A program made the position numbers and the translations under genes. Below the pieces are notes generated by a model that was given only the letters and a program-made list of their open reading frames with translations, had not been told where the DNA came from and made no database searches. From Methylobacter sp. (GTDB taxonomy: Bacteria; Pseudomonadota; Gammaproteobacteria; Methylococcales; Methylomonadaceae), in the NCBI GenBank assembly GCA_030699385.1, contig JAUYMY010000012.1, forward strand, positions 1-64,000: a stretch of 64,000 nucleotides of DNA. The letters run 5' to 3'. Numbering within the stretch: the stretch's first letter is position 1; each line of letters starts with the position of its first letter. Shown here one piece after another: positions 41,388 to 51,898 of this stretch.

Positions 41388-41975
41388 TCAAAAACGGTTA
41401 TTTCTTTTTTGTAAAAAATGTCGCTCAATTTTTTGAAAATAGGTATATATTCCATATATAAAAACACCTATTACCGGCAGTATAAAATACCAATATTGTT
41501 TAGCATTATTCAATAAGCTTAATATTTCTTCACCGTATAAATAAGCGGGTGTGACAGTAATTGCAGCCCAAACCCATGCGCTAAGAAGATTAATCAATGC
41601 AAATTTCTTTGCCGAATATTTGGTAATACCAATCGACATCGGAATTACGGTACGCAAACCATACATATAGCGTTGCATAAAAATAATGGGCCAACCATAT
41701 TTTTTTAGCAACAAATGCGCAATAGCAAACTTACGCCGACGACTATGTAGTTTTCTCTGAATATAGCCCTTATTAAATCGGCCAATATAAAAATAAATTT
41801 GATCTCCAGTAAACCCACCTAAACCCGCAACAAAAATTGTCATCATATATTGCATATCACCCGTATGAGACATGATTCCACCCATAATCAAGCCCATTTC
41901 TCCTTCGAATATGCTCCATAGAAATAAAACAAAATAACCGTATTCCTTAAGCCAACCAATCAATAATTCTTCCAT
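41388..41975 (-). CDS. DedA-family membrane protein
   Basis: 195 aa. Four or five membrane segments; FLWSIFEGEMGLIMGG, GGFTGDQIYFYIGRFNKGYI, FMQRYMYGLRTVIPMSIGIT are DedA/VTT motifs with the conserved acidic and RxxxxGxR-type residues. Members act as lipid scramblases or undecaprenyl-phosphate/phospholipid flippases. The DNA is AT-rich relative to neighbours, so the gene may be acquired. It runs against its neighbours. Confidence 0.9.
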   Translation of the reverse strand: MEELLIGWLKEYGYFVLFLWSIFEGEMGLIMGGIMSHTGDMQYMMTIFVAGLGGFTGDQIYFYIGRFNKGYIQRKLHSRRRKFAIAHLLLKKYGWPIIFMQRYMYGLRTVIPMSIGITKYSAKKFALINLLSAWVWAAITVTPAYLYGEEILSLLNNAKQYWYFILPVIGVFIYGIYTYFQKIERHFLQKRNNRF

Positions 41976-42529
41976 AAAACCCTTAATTTATTTTAACTGA
42001 CTGCGTAATAATTCAGCCTATTCTTTAATTTCCAGAGAACGCTTAACCCCCGCTCGGCATTGGCCGCGTTTTTGAATAATCAAATCTGCCAAAGACGAAA
42101 GCGCGAATAACCCTGATACTTTGTCGTAAGCGTAATCATGAAATATTACGCCTATTTTTTTAGTGGCCTGGACTTTCTAGTTGAGCGCTTTGTGGGTCAA
42201 TGGCGTTGATTTGCCCTGTAAGCCGCATGTGAAGAGTCTATGTTTTAAAGAGAGTAGTCAAGTTATTTCGGCTATATTCAGGATTACCCTGAAACTCCTT
42301 TTTTAGCATAGCTGAGTTCAAATAATAGTCCGTTGCCATACGATAAGGTAATCCTGGTCATGACGTGTTTCTATTGAGATTAAAGGTATCAAAATAGCCC
42401 CAAAAAGCTGTGTTATCAATCACCGGGTTTAATCAATGGTGCCTGTTTTATCTTCATTACAACTCGCTAAATCAAGTCAATCTGGTATCATTGCGCGCTT
42501 TTTTAGCCATTCGTCATCAAGGACACGCC
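41976..42529. other. Gene-free gap
   Basis: I see no supported gene. A weak inverted pair (CAGGATTACCCTGAA at about 42280 and GATAAGGTAATCCTGG at about 42340) is present. The last 40 bases carry the ribosome site for ppnP. Confidence 0.5.
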
Positions 42530-42841
42530 ATGTCAGAATTCACTAACGTCACTCTCGTCAAAAAAGCCAATGTTTACTTCGACGGCAATGTCAACAGCCG
42601 CACCATCAAGTTTGCCGACGGCAGCAGTAAAACCTTGGGCTTTATGCTGCCCGGCGAATACACATTTAACACCGCCGAGCCGGAACTGATGGAAATCATC
42701 GACGGCGAACTGGAGGTTTTATTGCCCGGCGCTGACTGGCAAGCCATTAAAGGCGGTGAATCGTTCAACGTGCCGGCGAACGCCGCCTTCACCATGAAAG
42801 TCAAAACGCCTAGCGATTATTGCTGTTCATTCCTGAAATAA
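42530..42841 (+). CDS. ppnP: Pyrimidine/purine nucleoside phosphorylase PpnP
   Basis: 103 aa cupin (former DUF1255). [57 protein letters not shown]. It phosphorolyses nucleosides to base and ribose-1-phosphate. AAGGA lies 6 bases before ATG 42530; the longer frame is not needed. Confidence 0.95.
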   Translation: MSEFTNVTLVKKANVYFDGNVNSRTIKFADGSSKTLGFMLPGEYTFNTAEPELMEIIDGELEVLLPGADWQAIKGGESFNVPANAAFTMKVKTPSDYCCSFLK

Positions 42842-42842
42842 C

Positions 42843-43316
42843 ATGGAAAAAGTCGCCCTCTTTGTCGATGTGCAGAACATTTATTACACCTGCAAACAAA
42901 GTTATCAGCGGCATTTCAATTACGCGGCATTCTGGGCACAGGCGACCGCAGACCGGGACGTGATCGCGGCCTTTGCTTATGCCATCGACAAAGGCGACAG
43001 CAAACAACAAGGCTTTCAGAAAATACTGAGAAACATCGGTTTTGAGGTCAAGCTAAAGCCTTATATCCAGCGTAGCGACGGTTCTGCCAAAGGCGATTGG
43101 GATGTCGGCATTACGCTGGATGCGATTGACTACGCCGCCAAAGCCGATGTGCTTATTTTATTGTCCGGCGATGGCGATTTCGATTTATTGCTGGATAAGG
43201 CCCGAAGCGTTTACGGCGTCAGTACGGAAGTCTACGGCGTACCGGCGCTGACCGCGCCCTCGCTGATTAAATCAGCCGCCCGATTTATCGCCATCGACGA
43301 CAAGCTGTTACTGTAA
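42843..43316 (+). CDS. NYN-domain protein
   Basis: 157 aa. VALFVDVQNIYYTCKQSY, KGDWDVGITLDAIDYAAKAD, LILLSGDGDFDLLLDKARS carry the acidic active-site residues of the NYN (PIN-like) RNase fold, LabA/DUF88 type. Probably an RNA-cleaving enzyme. The gap to ppnP is one base, so the two are co-transcribed. Confidence 0.9.
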   Translation: MEKVALFVDVQNIYYTCKQSYQRHFNYAAFWAQATADRDVIAAFAYAIDKGDSKQQGFQKILRNIGFEVKLKPYIQRSDGSAKGDWDVGITLDAIDYAAKADVLILLSGDGDFDLLLDKARSVYGVSTEVYGVPALTAPSLIKSAARFIAIDDKLLL

Positions 43317-43383
43317 AACACCCGAGCGCTAAAATCTGCTAAAATAGCGCTCCGTTACACTCAAATTATAAAAAATACGCTGA

Positions 43384-43920
43384 ATGGCGCTCAAGTCAAC
43401 CATCTATAAAGCCGACTGTCAGATTTCAGACATGGACAGAGGCTATTACCAACAGCACAATCTAACCATCGCCCTGCATCCTTCGGAAACCGAAGAGCGC
43501 ATGATGGTGCGCCTGCTGGCTTTTGTCATCAATGCCCACGAACAACTGCAATTTACCAAGGGCCTGAGCACCGATGATGAGCCGGAACTGTGGCAAAAAA
43601 ATCTGACTGATGATATTGAATTATGGGTTGATGTCGGTATGCCTGATGACAAACGTCTGCGTAAAGCCTGCAGCCGCGCCGACCGGGTTGTTCTCTACAC
43701 TTACGGCGGGCGCAATACGGTGTGGTGGAACCAGATTCAGTCAAAATTAGAGCGCTTTAAAAACTTGAGCGTGATAAATCTGCCCAAAGAAGCGACCGAT
43801 CAGCTGATGCCACTGGTCAAACGCACCATGCAACTGCAAGTCAGCATTCAGGACGGGCAGATTTGGCTCAGCGACGAGCAAAATACCGCTACGATAGTGC
43901 CTGAAATTTGGCTTAATTGA
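43384..43920 (+). CDS. yaeQ: YaeQ-family protein
   Basis: 178 aa. STIYKADCQISDMDRGYYQQ, HNLTIALHPSETEERMMVRL, ELWQKNLTDDIELWVDVGMP, QVSIQDGQIWLSDEQNTATI are typical of YaeQ, a PD-(D/E)XK-related fold of unknown function (linked to RfaH suppression in E. coli). Full length. Confidence 0.95.
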   Translation: MALKSTIYKADCQISDMDRGYYQQHNLTIALHPSETEERMMVRLLAFVINAHEQLQFTKGLSTDDEPELWQKNLTDDIELWVDVGMPDDKRLRKACSRADRVVLYTYGGRNTVWWNQIQSKLERFKNLSVINLPKEATDQLMPLVKRTMQLQVSIQDGQIWLSDEQNTATIVPEIWLN

Positions 43921-43934
43921 CTTAAAAAAAACAT

Positions 43935-43986
43935 TCACCACGAACGACTTGCATGGATGCAGTCGTTCGTGAACTTCGTGGTGAAT
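43935..43986. repeat. F3-like host palindrome
   Basis: TTCACCACGAACGACTTGCA and GCAGTCGTTCGTGAACTTCG arms meet around CATGGATG. It lies before the ABC-F gene. Confidence 0.7.
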
Positions 43987-44031
43987 TAATTCTTCGACCC
44001 TCTTTTTACCTTTACTTTTCGGAACAAAAAC

Positions 44032-45618
44032 TTGATTTCTACAGCTAACATCACCATGCAGTTTGGGGCTAAACCCCTGTTTGAAAACGTCTCGGTCAAA
44101 TTCGGCGACGGCAACCGTTACGGCTTAATTGGCGCGAACGGCTGCGGCAAATCGACCTTTATGAAAATCTTGAGCGGCGATTTGGAACCGTCTGCGGGCA
44201 ATGTCAGCATCAGCCCTAACGAACGCTTAGGTAACTTGCGCCAGGATCAATTCGCTTATGAAGACATGCGCGTACTCGACGTAGTGCTGATGGGTCACGC
44301 CGAAATGTGGGCGGCAATGTCTGAGCGCGACGCGATTTACGCCAATATGGAAGCGACCGAAGACGATTATATGCATGCGGCTGAACTGGAATCGGTGTTC
44401 GCCGAATTCAACGGCTATACCGCCGAAGCCAGGGCCGGTGAATTGTTACTGGGCTTGGACATTCCGCTGGAACAGCACAACGGCCCGATGAGCGCGGTAG
44501 CGCCCGGCTGGAAACTGCGTGTGCTGCTGGCACAGGCCTTGTTCGCCAATCCTGACATCATGCTGCTTGATGAGCCAACCAACAACTTGGACATCAACAC
44601 CATCCGCTGGCTTGAAGACATCCTGAACCAGCGCGATTGCACGATGGTTATCATCTCGCATGACCGCCACTTTTTAAACAGCGTGTGTACCCACGTAGCC
44701 GATATGGATTATGGCGAGTTGCGTGTTTATCCGGGCAATTATGACGATTACATGGTCGCCGTGACCGAGGTTAGGGAACGCCTGCTGGCAGGAAACGCCA
44801 AGAAAAAAGTCCAGATTGCCGAACTGCAAACCTTCGTTAGACGCTTTTCGGCGAATGCATCGAAAGCCAAACAAGCGACTTCGCGCGCTAAGCAGCTGGA
44901 TAAAATCAAACTGGATGAAGTCAAACCGTCCAGCCGGGTTAATCCGTTTTTACGCTTTGACCAGACCAAAAAGCTGCACCGCTTAGCGCTGGAAGTTGAG
45001 AACTTGAGCAAAGGCTACGGTGAGGAACCGTTGTTCAAAGACCTGAATCTAATGGTGCCGGTCGGTGAGCGCATTGCTGTTATTGGCCCTAACGGTATCG
45101 GTAAAACAACGCTGCTGCGCACTTTGGTCGGCGCTTTAACGCCCGATACCGGTGTGGTCAAATGGTCGGAAAATTCCGAGATAGGCTATTATGCCCAGGA
45201 TCACGCCGAAGATTTTGCCGAAGACATGACACTGATTGAATGGATGGGGCAATGGCGCAAGGAATCGGACGATGACCAAGCCATTCGCGGCACGTTAGGA
45301 CGCTTATTGTTCAGCGCCGACGACATTAACAAATCGGTTAAAGTCATCTCCGGTGGCGAGCAAGGCCGGATGCTGTTCGGCAAATTAATCCTGCAAAAAA
45401 ACAACATCATGGTCATGGACGAGCCAACCAACCATTTGGATATGGAATCGATTGAGTCGCTGAACACCGCGCTGGAAAATTATCCCGGCACCTTGATTTT
45501 CGTCAGCCATGACCGGGAATTTGTATCGTCGCTGGCGACGCGGATTATCGAACTGACACCAAACGGGATTGTTGATTTCAATGGTAATTATGAGGATTAT
45601 TTGAATAGCCAAGCGTAG
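44032..45618 (+). CDS. ybiT: ABC-F ATPase, YbiT type
   Basis: 528 aa, two ABC cassettes without membrane parts. Walker A GANGCGKS and GPNGIGKT; signatures [13 protein letters not shown] and [12 protein letters not shown]; Walker [11 protein letters not shown] and MDEPTNHLD; a linker between them. TTG at 44032 is the start: it gives [20 protein letters not shown], aligned with YbiT, and no ATG is near. ABC-F proteins act on the ribosome. Confidence 0.95.
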   Translation: MISTANITMQFGAKPLFENVSVKFGDGNRYGLIGANGCGKSTFMKILSGDLEPSAGNVSISPNERLGNLRQDQFAYEDMRVLDVVLMGHAEMWAAMSERDAIYANMEATEDDYMHAAELESVFAEFNGYTAEARAGELLLGLDIPLEQHNGPMSAVAPGWKLRVLLAQALFANPDIMLLDEPTNNLDINTIRWLEDILNQRDCTMVIISHDRHFLNSVCTHVADMDYGELRVYPGNYDDYMVAVTEVRERLLAGNAKKKVQIAELQTFVRRFSANASKAKQATSRAKQLDKIKLDEVKPSSRVNPFLRFDQTKKLHRLALEVENLSKGYGEEPLFKDLNLMVPVGERIAVIGPNGIGKTTLLRTLVGALTPDTGVVKWSENSEIGYYAQDHAEDFAEDMTLIEWMGQWRKESDDDQAIRGTLGRLLFSADDINKSVKVISGGEQGRMLFGKLILQKNNIMVMDEPTNHLDMESIESLNTALENYPGTLIFVSHDREFVSSLATRIIELTPNGIVDFNGNYEDYLNSQA

Positions 45619-45655
45619 GGCGGCTACAGTAACTTTTGATTAACAACAAGTAAAT

Positions 45656-45741
45656 GGAACACGGATGGCATAGATAAGATGGATTTACACGTTTTAATCA
45701 GTGACTATCCGTTTCATCAGTGTTATCCGTGTTCTATTTCC
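45656..45741. repeat. F4 host repeat
   Basis: GGAACACGGATGGCATAGAT ... AGTGACTATCCGTTTCAT ... GTGTTATCCGTGTTC. A related copy lies at 61307. Confidence 0.75.
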
Positions 45742-45761
45742 TTTTTCAGTGAGTAGTTACA

Positions 45762-46262
45762 TTATTTCAACGCATTAAACGTATAAACATAATCGTTATC
45801 TTTCATCGGCACATGACAAGCGAAACATTCCTTCGCCTTGGCCTCTTCATGCATAACCAGTTTTTCCCCTACCCAATGGGCAAAGCCCCAGCCGCCGGTA
45901 GCCGCGTATTTTTTGCTGTCTTTAATCATCGCCTCGGCCGCAGCAAACTCGCCCGGAATAATCGCTTGCGGCCAATTCGGATGCGTACTTTCTTTCCAGA
46001 CCACTTTAGCCAAAATCGAACCATCCGGCCACGGCTTGGTTTTCTCGCTTCGTGCAGCATTTATAGCCGTCTCATTGCCCAAAATAGCGCGCAATGTTTT
46101 GCTGTCTTGCCGATGCGAAACCGATAACAAGCGCCAGTCGATGTATTCACCATGAGCCGGTTTTGCGGCTTTTTCTGCAGTGTTAGTTTCTGCCACTGCG
46201 CTTGCAGACAGGCAAACAACAGACAGGAATAAGCCTAATTTAAGCTTTTGCGATTTTTTCAT
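45762..46262 (-). CDS. Cytochrome P460-family protein
   Basis: 166 aa. Signal peptide (1-24), beta-rich domain with DGSILAKVVWKEST (candidate crosslinking Lys86), and a C-terminal heme motif CFACH (146-150). P460 cytochromes oxidise hydroxylamine and possibly NO; they occur in methanotrophs and ammonia oxidisers. It could also be a cytochrome c'-beta, which shares the fold. Single gene next to hflD on the same strand. Confidence 0.88.
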   Translation of the reverse strand: MKKSQKLKLGLFLSVVCLSASAVAETNTAEKAAKPAHGEYIDWRLLSVSHRQDSKTLRAILGNETAINAARSEKTKPWPDGSILAKVVWKESTHPNWPQAIIPGEFAAAEAMIKDSKKYAATGGWGFAHWVGEKLVMHEEAKAKECFACHVPMKDNDYVYTFNALK

Positions 46263-46311
46263 AGAGCCTCACTTGTTTCATAGGTTTCAGGATGGGGTTA
46301 ATTTGCACCAA

Positions 46312-46935
46312 TTACAGCTTTTGCAGCAATTTTTGTATTTCGGCTTGAATTTTTTTGCGATAAAACAGGAACTTCCAGCGGGTACCGCCGCAGCGTCGCC
46401 ATAGAATGGCGGAACGAATACCGGCCAGCAAACAAGCGCGTATTTTATTGACAACGTCGGGTCTGGATAAATATTCCTGCTCGCCGTTGACCATGATGCG
46501 CGGTTGCAAAGTACTGATGGTGGTGTGGTAAATATCGCCAAGATTAGCCAACACATTTTCATGCATCACGCCAAAATGTTCCGATTGCGCTTGTGCGCGT
46601 TCAATGCCGGCAAAAATGGTTTTCAGCATGGCCGGTTGCTTGGCTAATTGATTCTCCAAAAACACCAGCGAGGCGGAATAACGCGCCTGCTCGGGATCGG
46701 CAATTTTAAAGCCGGTCATTTGATCGTCCAACTGCTTAATGCCGAGCTTAAGACCGGATAAACCGCCGTAAACGGCTTCCACGCCGTTTTCGTCGCTAAT
46801 AAAAAGACTGGCAATGCTGGCTTGAAGGGCCGCCGCATCGGCGCTGCCGGTACTGGCTAGTTGTTGCACCAATGCTGCGGCCTGGGCTATGCCGGCCAAC
46901 GCGATGGTTTGATTGTTCAGAGTATTTAATGACAT
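46312..46935 (-). CDS. hflD: HflD homolog
   Basis: 207 aa helical protein. QTIALAGIAQAAALVQQLAS, GVEAVYGGLSGLKLGIKQLD, GDIYHTTISTLQPRIMVNGE, VNKIRACLLAGIRSAILWRR are HflD landmarks. In E. coli it lies beside mnmA and modulates lambda lysogeny by inhibiting CII. Here mnmA is not adjacent; an EAL-HDOD gene is, two bases away. Confidence 0.94.
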   Translation of the reverse strand: MSLNTLNNQTIALAGIAQAAALVQQLASTGSADAAALQASIASLFISDENGVEAVYGGLSGLKLGIKQLDDQMTGFKIADPEQARYSASLVFLENQLAKQPAMLKTIFAGIERAQAQSEHFGVMHENVLANLGDIYHTTISTLQPRIMVNGEQEYLSRPDVVNKIRACLLAGIRSAILWRRCGGTRWKFLFYRKKIQAEIQKLLQKL

Positions 46936-46937
46936 GG

Positions 46938-48137
46938 TTATTTTATATTGCTCATAATATCTTTTGCCCAGCTGATGCTTTTAATATAAGCATCGCCAAT
47001 AAGGGATTGGTCAATATTTTTAAATTCTATTGACAAAATATCCCAATGTTCATAACTGATCACACATTTAAGCGCTTCACCACCTACGCCTGTTTTATAT
47101 AATATCGCGGAAACAATATCATCAGCCAATGGTAATTGTTCGAGCGCTTCCTTTAACGGCATATCCAGCAAACTGTCCAGATTCGACAGAATACCAATCA
47201 GGAAAAAATTGTCCGATTTATCACCGCCCAATCTAGCCAGCTCCTCGCACATTTTGCCACGGATTAAGGCGTTTTGCATGACAGCTTCCGGCTTTTCGGA
47301 TAAGGCTGATAGTGTCAATATATTAACCCAGCGCTTTATTTCTTTAAGCCCCAGACAAGCAACCGCATGTTTAATCGATGATACTTTGTTGGGTAAGGAG
47401 AAAAATGCGGAGTTAATATAGTGCAGTAATTTATAACTCAAACCAACATCCAGCGATATGATGCGGGTCAAGTCCTCAAATTCAACATCAGTTTTATTAA
47501 TGGTAGTCAATAACTCAATAGCCGCTGTTTGATTGACATTAATGCGTTTACCGGACACGATATTAGGTGTATTAAAAAAGAAGCCCTGGAAGTAATTACA
47601 GCCCAATTCAACCAGATATTGATACTCGGCGTAGGTTTCCACTTTTTCTGCGAGCAATTGCACATTGTAGGGTTTAAGACGCTGTATCAGTTCCCTGGTT
47701 TTGGCTTCGCCCATTTCCAAAATATCCAGTTTGATGATGTCGGCAAATTCCACCAGCGGCGTCCAGTCATCCGAAAAGATAAAATCGTCCAAGGAAATGA
47801 TATAGCCTAGCTCGGACAATTCTTTTAAATTGGCAATGATTCTTGAATCAATTTGAACATTTTCAAGCACCTCAATGACAATGCGGTCTTTAGGCAAATG
47901 CAACGGCGTTTTGTCGAGAATGCTTTGCGTGGTGAAATTAATGAAGGCCTTATGCGGTCCTACAATAGTGTTAAGGCCCAGCTCTAAAATAGTGTCGGTG
48001 ATGATTTGATTGGTCGCTTGAGTGGCGCCGTCCTGATGGCTCAGATCGAAATCATGACCTCTAAACAGCAATTCGTAAGCGTAAATATTCAGCTGCTGGT
48101 CAAAAATTTGTTGCCGCCCGATAAGAATGTCTGCCAT
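46938..48137 (-). CDS. EAL-HDOD signalling protein
   Basis: 399 aa. N-terminal degenerate EAL (ILIGRQQIFDQQLNIYAYEL, LFRGHDF; YELLFRG replaces the catalytic EAL motif, so probably no phosphodiesterase activity) and C-terminal HDOD (LTRIISLDVGLSYKLLHYIN, VSSIKHAVACLGLKEIKRWV). The YuxH/CdgJ layout regulates motility or biofilms in relatives. In the same operon as hflD. Confidence 0.93.
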   Translation of the reverse strand: MADILIGRQQIFDQQLNIYAYELLFRGHDFDLSHQDGATQATNQIITDTILELGLNTIVGPHKAFINFTTQSILDKTPLHLPKDRIVIEVLENVQIDSRIIANLKELSELGYIISLDDFIFSDDWTPLVEFADIIKLDILEMGEAKTRELIQRLKPYNVQLLAEKVETYAEYQYLVELGCNYFQGFFFNTPNIVSGKRINVNQTAAIELLTTINKTDVEFEDLTRIISLDVGLSYKLLHYINSAFFSLPNKVSSIKHAVACLGLKEIKRWVNILTLSALSEKPEAVMQNALIRGKMCEELARLGGDKSDNFFLIGILSNLDSLLDMPLKEALEQLPLADDIVSAILYKTGVGGEALKCVISYEHWDILSIEFKNIDQSLIGDAYIKSISWAKDIMSNIK

Positions 48138-48364
48138 TTTTATTACTTTTTTTTGTTAAATGTTAAAGTGATATAAACGGCTATCAAAACAAGGCAAAGG
48201 GCAAAAGACAAAGATGATTTTTCACCCTTTGCCTTTTGCCCTGCGTCTTTTTAGTGCTTATAACCGTTATCGACTAAATTTATACCATGATTGCTGATTG
48301 CCAGTCGAGTATGATACGGACATTACCGAATATAAGATTTTTATTAACCCGTTAGGAGAAGAAC
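48138..48364. repeat. Gap with a palindrome
   Basis: CAAGGCAAAGGGCAAAAGAC and CACCCTTTGCCTTTTGCCCT (48190-48242) are complementary, so they form a long hairpin between two divergent genes. Otherwise nothing is seen except the ribosome site GGAGAAGAAC for the chaperone gene. Confidence 0.6.
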
Positions 48365-48580
48365 ATGAGCGAATCTATCACATTAACCGTGACCGGCATG
48401 AAATGCGGCGGCTGTGAAACCAATGTCACGAATAAATTACAAGCGATCGACGGTGTGTTGTCGGTCAGTGCATCCAGCAAAAATAACGAAGTCAACGTCG
48501 ACTTCGATAGTGGTAAAACTAGCTTGGATGCCATTACCAGCACCATTACCGACGCGGGTTTTAGCGTAGAGGCGGATTAA
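48365..48580 (+). CDS. copZ: Copper chaperone (CopZ-like HMA domain)
   Basis: 71 aa single HMA domain. [20 protein letters not shown] carries the metal-binding CxxC (GMKCGGC); the rest is the ferredoxin-like fold ending in DAGFSVEAD. It delivers Cu(I) to CopA, encoded 16 bases downstream. Confidence 0.93.
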   Translation: MSESITLTVTGMKCGGCETNVTNKLQAIDGVLSVSASSKNNEVNVDFDSGKTSLDAITSTITDAGFSVEAD

Positions 48581-48596
48581 TGTACGAGGTGAGCTT

Positions 48597-50840
48597 ATGA
48601 GTGCAGAAACAACTGACGAATTACGCCTATCCATTTTAGGTATGCGTTGCGCCGGCTGCGTCAGCGCGGTTGAAGGCGCGTTAGCCGCCGTTGATGGTGT
48701 GACCTCGGTCAGCGTCAATTTTGCCGATCATTCTGCTGTGGTTAAAGGCCATAGCGATCCGGCGCTATTAATACAGGCCATTAAAGAAGCCGGTTTTGAT
48801 GCCGCCGTGATGGAGGGTTTTGAAGACCCTGCCGAGCAGGAGCAACAGGAATTGCAGCGTTACCGGAAGCTGATGAAAAAGGCGGCGGTCGCAGGAGCCT
48901 TCGGATTGTTGTTGATGGTGGCCGAACATTTGGCTTGGCTGCCGGAAATCGGCTCGCCCGCTGGATCATGGCTGTGGCCGGAAATCGCCCTGTTCACTTT
49001 AGGCATTTTGGTCTACTCAGGTTGGCATTTTTACAGCGGCGCGTACAAATCGTTGACGCTGGGACAAGCCAACATGGACACCCTGATTGCCTTGGGCACC
49101 GGTTCGGCGTGGCTGTATTCCTGCATTGTCATCGATTATTACGCCACCCTGCCCTCGCTGGCGAAACACGCTTATTTTGAGGCGGCGGTAATGATTCTGG
49201 CCTTTATTAATTTGGGCACCGCGTTGGAAACGCTGGCGCGCGGCAAGACTTCCAGCGCCATCCGGCAACTGATCGGTTTGCAGCCGCGCACCGCACGCGT
49301 GATCCGCAATGGTGAGGAAATCGATATTGCCATCGAGCAAGTCGGCTTGGGCGAAACCTTGCGCGTTCGGCCCGGCGAAAAAATCGCGGTCGATGGCATA
49401 TTGCTGGAAGGCCATTCCACCGTTGACGAATCAATGCTGACCGGCGAATCGCTGCCGGTGGAAAAAAGGGTCGGCGCAGAAGTCGTTGCCGGCACTATGA
49501 ACCAAACCGGCAGTTTCTTGTTTACCGCAACCCGCATTGGCCGCGATACCGCATTGGCGCAGATCATTAAAAGCGTGCGTCAGGCGCAAAGCAGCAAGCC
49601 CGAAATTGCGCGCCTAGCCGACAGAATATCCGGCGTTTTTGTCCCGGCAGTGGTCGCAGTTTCGGTGTTGACTTTTTTGCTGTGGTACGCATTTGGCCCC
49701 GACCCGTCGTTGGGTTACGCCTTTGTCACCTCGATGACAGTGCTGGTCATCGCCTGCCCTTGCGCGTTGGGCTTGGCAACGCCAATTTCGGTGATGGTCG
49801 CCGTAGGCCGCGCCGCCCAATCGGGCATTCTGATCCGCAAAGGCGAAGCGCTGCAAACGGCGGGCAAACTAACCTGTTTGATACTCGACAAAACCGGCAC
49901 AGTGACCGAAGGCAAGCCGACGGTTTCGACGCTTGAAGCCTTTGGCGACAACAGCGAGGAACAGCTGTTGCAATGGGCGGCGAGCATTGAATCAGGCTCG
50001 GAACACCCACTTGCGGCGGCCATTTTGACAGCGGCGGAACAACGGCAAATAAAACTGGAAAAAGTGCAACAATTTGCCGCCGTTGCCGGCCACGGCGTGA
50101 TGGCGACCATTAACGAGCAGCGCGTCTTGTTCGGCAATCAGGCGCTGATGGATGAGCAAAGTGTTAATATCGCCGACTTTAACAAGCGACTGGAAGAGTT
50201 GTCAGCGCTGGGTCAAACGCCGATGTTGCTGGCGGTGGATAATCAAGTGGCCGGTATCATTGCGGTTTCCGACCCGATTAAAAAGGATTCGGCGCAGGCG
50301 GTGCAAATGCTGCAAAGTCAGGGCGTGCGCATCATCATGGTGACTGGCGACAACGCCATCACCGCGCAGGCCATCGCCAAACAGGCGGGCATTTCCGAAT
50401 TGCGGGCGCAAGTGTTGCCGCAGGATAAGGCCGAAGTGGTCAAGGAACTGCAACAAGCCGGTGAAATTGTCGGCATGGTCGGCGACGGCATCAATGACGC
50501 CCCTGCCCTGGCGCAGGCCGATGTCGGTTTTGCCATCGGCACCGGCACCGATGTCGCGATAGAAAGCGCCGATGTGGTGATTTTGCAAGGCTCGCTACTG
50601 AAAGTGCCGGAAGCGATTGAATTATCCAAAGCCACGGTGATCAACATCAAACAAAACCTGATCGGCGCATTTTTCTATAACACCGTCAGCATCCCGGTTG
50701 CCGCCGGTTTGCTGTACCCGTTGTTCGGCGTGTTGTTAAATCCGATGATTGCCGGTGCGGCGATGGCTTTGTCCTCAGTGACCGTGGTCAGCAACGCCAA
50801 CCGCCTGCGCTGGATGCGTTTTGGCGTGATTAAATCGTAA
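48597..50840 (+). CDS. copA: Cu(I)-exporting P-type ATPase CopA
   Basis: 747 aa. One N-terminal HMA domain (GMRCAGC), transmembrane segments, CPC metal site in [12 protein letters not shown] (about 386), [11 protein letters not shown] phosphorylation site (about 431), SEHPLAAA (HP), [12 protein letters not shown]. Exports cytoplasmic copper, important in methanotrophs with high copper demand. Coupled to copZ. Confidence 0.96.
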   Translation: MSAETTDELRLSILGMRCAGCVSAVEGALAAVDGVTSVSVNFADHSAVVKGHSDPALLIQAIKEAGFDAAVMEGFEDPAEQEQQELQRYRKLMKKAAVAGAFGLLLMVAEHLAWLPEIGSPAGSWLWPEIALFTLGILVYSGWHFYSGAYKSLTLGQANMDTLIALGTGSAWLYSCIVIDYYATLPSLAKHAYFEAAVMILAFINLGTALETLARGKTSSAIRQLIGLQPRTARVIRNGEEIDIAIEQVGLGETLRVRPGEKIAVDGILLEGHSTVDESMLTGESLPVEKRVGAEVVAGTMNQTGSFLFTATRIGRDTALAQIIKSVRQAQSSKPEIARLADRISGVFVPAVVAVSVLTFLLWYAFGPDPSLGYAFVTSMTVLVIACPCALGLATPISVMVAVGRAAQSGILIRKGEALQTAGKLTCLILDKTGTVTEGKPTVSTLEAFGDNSEEQLLQWAASIESGSEHPLAAAILTAAEQRQIKLEKVQQFAAVAGHGVMATINEQRVLFGNQALMDEQSVNIADFNKRLEELSALGQTPMLLAVDNQVAGIIAVSDPIKKDSAQAVQMLQSQGVRIIMVTGDNAITAQAIAKQAGISELRAQVLPQDKAEVVKELQQAGEIVGMVGDGINDAPALAQADVGFAIGTGTDVAIESADVVILQGSLLKVPEAIELSKATVINIKQNLIGAFFYNTVSIPVAAGLLYPLFGVLLNPMIAGAAMALSSVTVVSNANRLRWMRFGVIKS

Positions 50841-50960
50841 CTACTCGACCAAAATCGCTTGAGGGGAATAAAAATTTTTCCGGGCAGTATAAATACAGGC
50901 TATAACTTTTATTTCGGCGTATTGCACGTAACTTCTCACTAATGACAGGTAAAAAAATTA

Positions 50961-51016
50961 TCACCACGAAGATTAAGAAAGACGCGAAGTTTCATTCTTC
51001 TTGGTCTTCGTGGTGA
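50961..51016. repeat. F3 host repeat
   Basis: TCACCACGAAGATTAAGAAA, GACGCGAAGTTTCATTCTTC and TTGGTCTTCGTGGTGA; the outer arms are complementary. Same family as 34769, 38783, 41181, 43935 and 59084. Confidence 0.75.
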
Positions 51017-51059
51017 ATAAAATATCATTCAGAGCTAGTAAATGCACAGCCAAGGCAAA

Positions 51060-51167
51060 GTAACGCGCGGATGCTACAGCACACAATCTATACACCGTGA
51101 ATAATCGACGTTTGAATCTGGTAGCGCGGAATTGAGCCGCAAATAAAAGCCGGCCTATCCGGTTTTT
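51060..51167 (+). ncRNA. Possible small RNA with terminator
   Basis: A stem GCGG/CCGC at about 51126-51140 is followed by a 7-bp hairpin (AAGCCGG...CCGGTTT) with a T run at 51147-51167. No clear promoter. No protein gene fits. Weak call. Confidence 0.25.
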
Positions 51168-51308
51168 TTATGGCTGAAATTTGAAAAATAGGCAGGAATT
51201 GCCGGTTTAATGTGTAACGAGGTGTAATGTGATGGAGCGCCCAGAGCGGGGCAAAAACTGTTTTTTAAAACTAATTGTGTTTTTGATCAGATACTTGAAG
51301 CGATATGA

Positions 51309-51400
51309 TGGCGGAGAGTGAGGGATTCGAACCCTCGATGGGCGATAAAACCCATACTCCCTTAGCAGGGGAGCGCCTTCAGCCTCTCGGCCAACTCTCC
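51309..51400 (-). tRNA. tRNA-Ser (GCT)
   Basis: 92 nt including CCA. Acceptor GGAGAGT/ACTCTCC, long variable arm, anticodon GCT in CCCTGCTAAGG. It follows csrA on the same strand, as serV follows csrA in E. coli. Confidence 0.95.
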
Positions 51401-51459
51401 AAATACATGGTCTATCTATTTAGACTACAGTTTTGCGCCTAAATATAATTGCGACTATT

Positions 51460-51660
51460 TTAACTTTCAGAACCTGTTAGTCCAGTCGACTCATTCTGTT
51501 CTTTTTTGATCCTTTCATAAATTTCTTCCCTATGTACAGACACTTCTTTGGGTGCGTTAACACCTATACGAACCTGATTTCCTTTAACTCCAAGAACAGT
51601 GACGGTCACTTCGTCACCAATCATTAAAGTCTCCCCTACCCGACGAGTCAAGATAAGCAT
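51460..51660 (-). CDS. csrA: Carbon storage regulator CsrA
   Basis: 66 aa RNA-binding regulator. [47 protein letters not shown]; the RNA-binding residues L4, R6/R7 and R44 are in place. It binds GGA motifs in mRNA leaders. GGGAG lies 5 bases before ATG. Confidence 0.98.
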   Translation of the reverse strand: MLILTRRVGETLMIGDEVTVTVLGVKGNQVRIGVNAPKEVSVHREEIYERIKKEQNESTGLTGSES

Positions 51661-51898
51661 GGCTACTCCCTATATATGTTAAAAACGTGCCGTTTTTAAG
51701 CAGCACCCAACCAAGACGGCAAATTATAGCAGGTTTATTTTATAAATAAAGCCCAAGATTCTATTTCCAAAAATTCAGATTATGAAAACAACACATGAGC
51801 AAAGCACATCGTGATGGTTTCGGGGGCACCTGTTCCGCACAAACCGTTAATGTAACGGACTGGCAGCCCGCCGCTTCCCGCCTTGATGCCATAAATAT

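Larger units (their letters stand above)
50841..51308. other. Gap with F3 repeat and possible sRNA
   Basis: No protein gene. F3 repeat at 50961-51016. The 51060-51170 segment ends in a terminator and may encode a small RNA (separate entry). Nothing seen in 51172-51308. Confidence 0.55.

Noticed and set aside
46312..46935. Direct link of HflD to this prophage's lysogeny
   Set aside because: HflD acts on lambda CII; a Mu-like phage has no CII, and hflD is a normal host gene.
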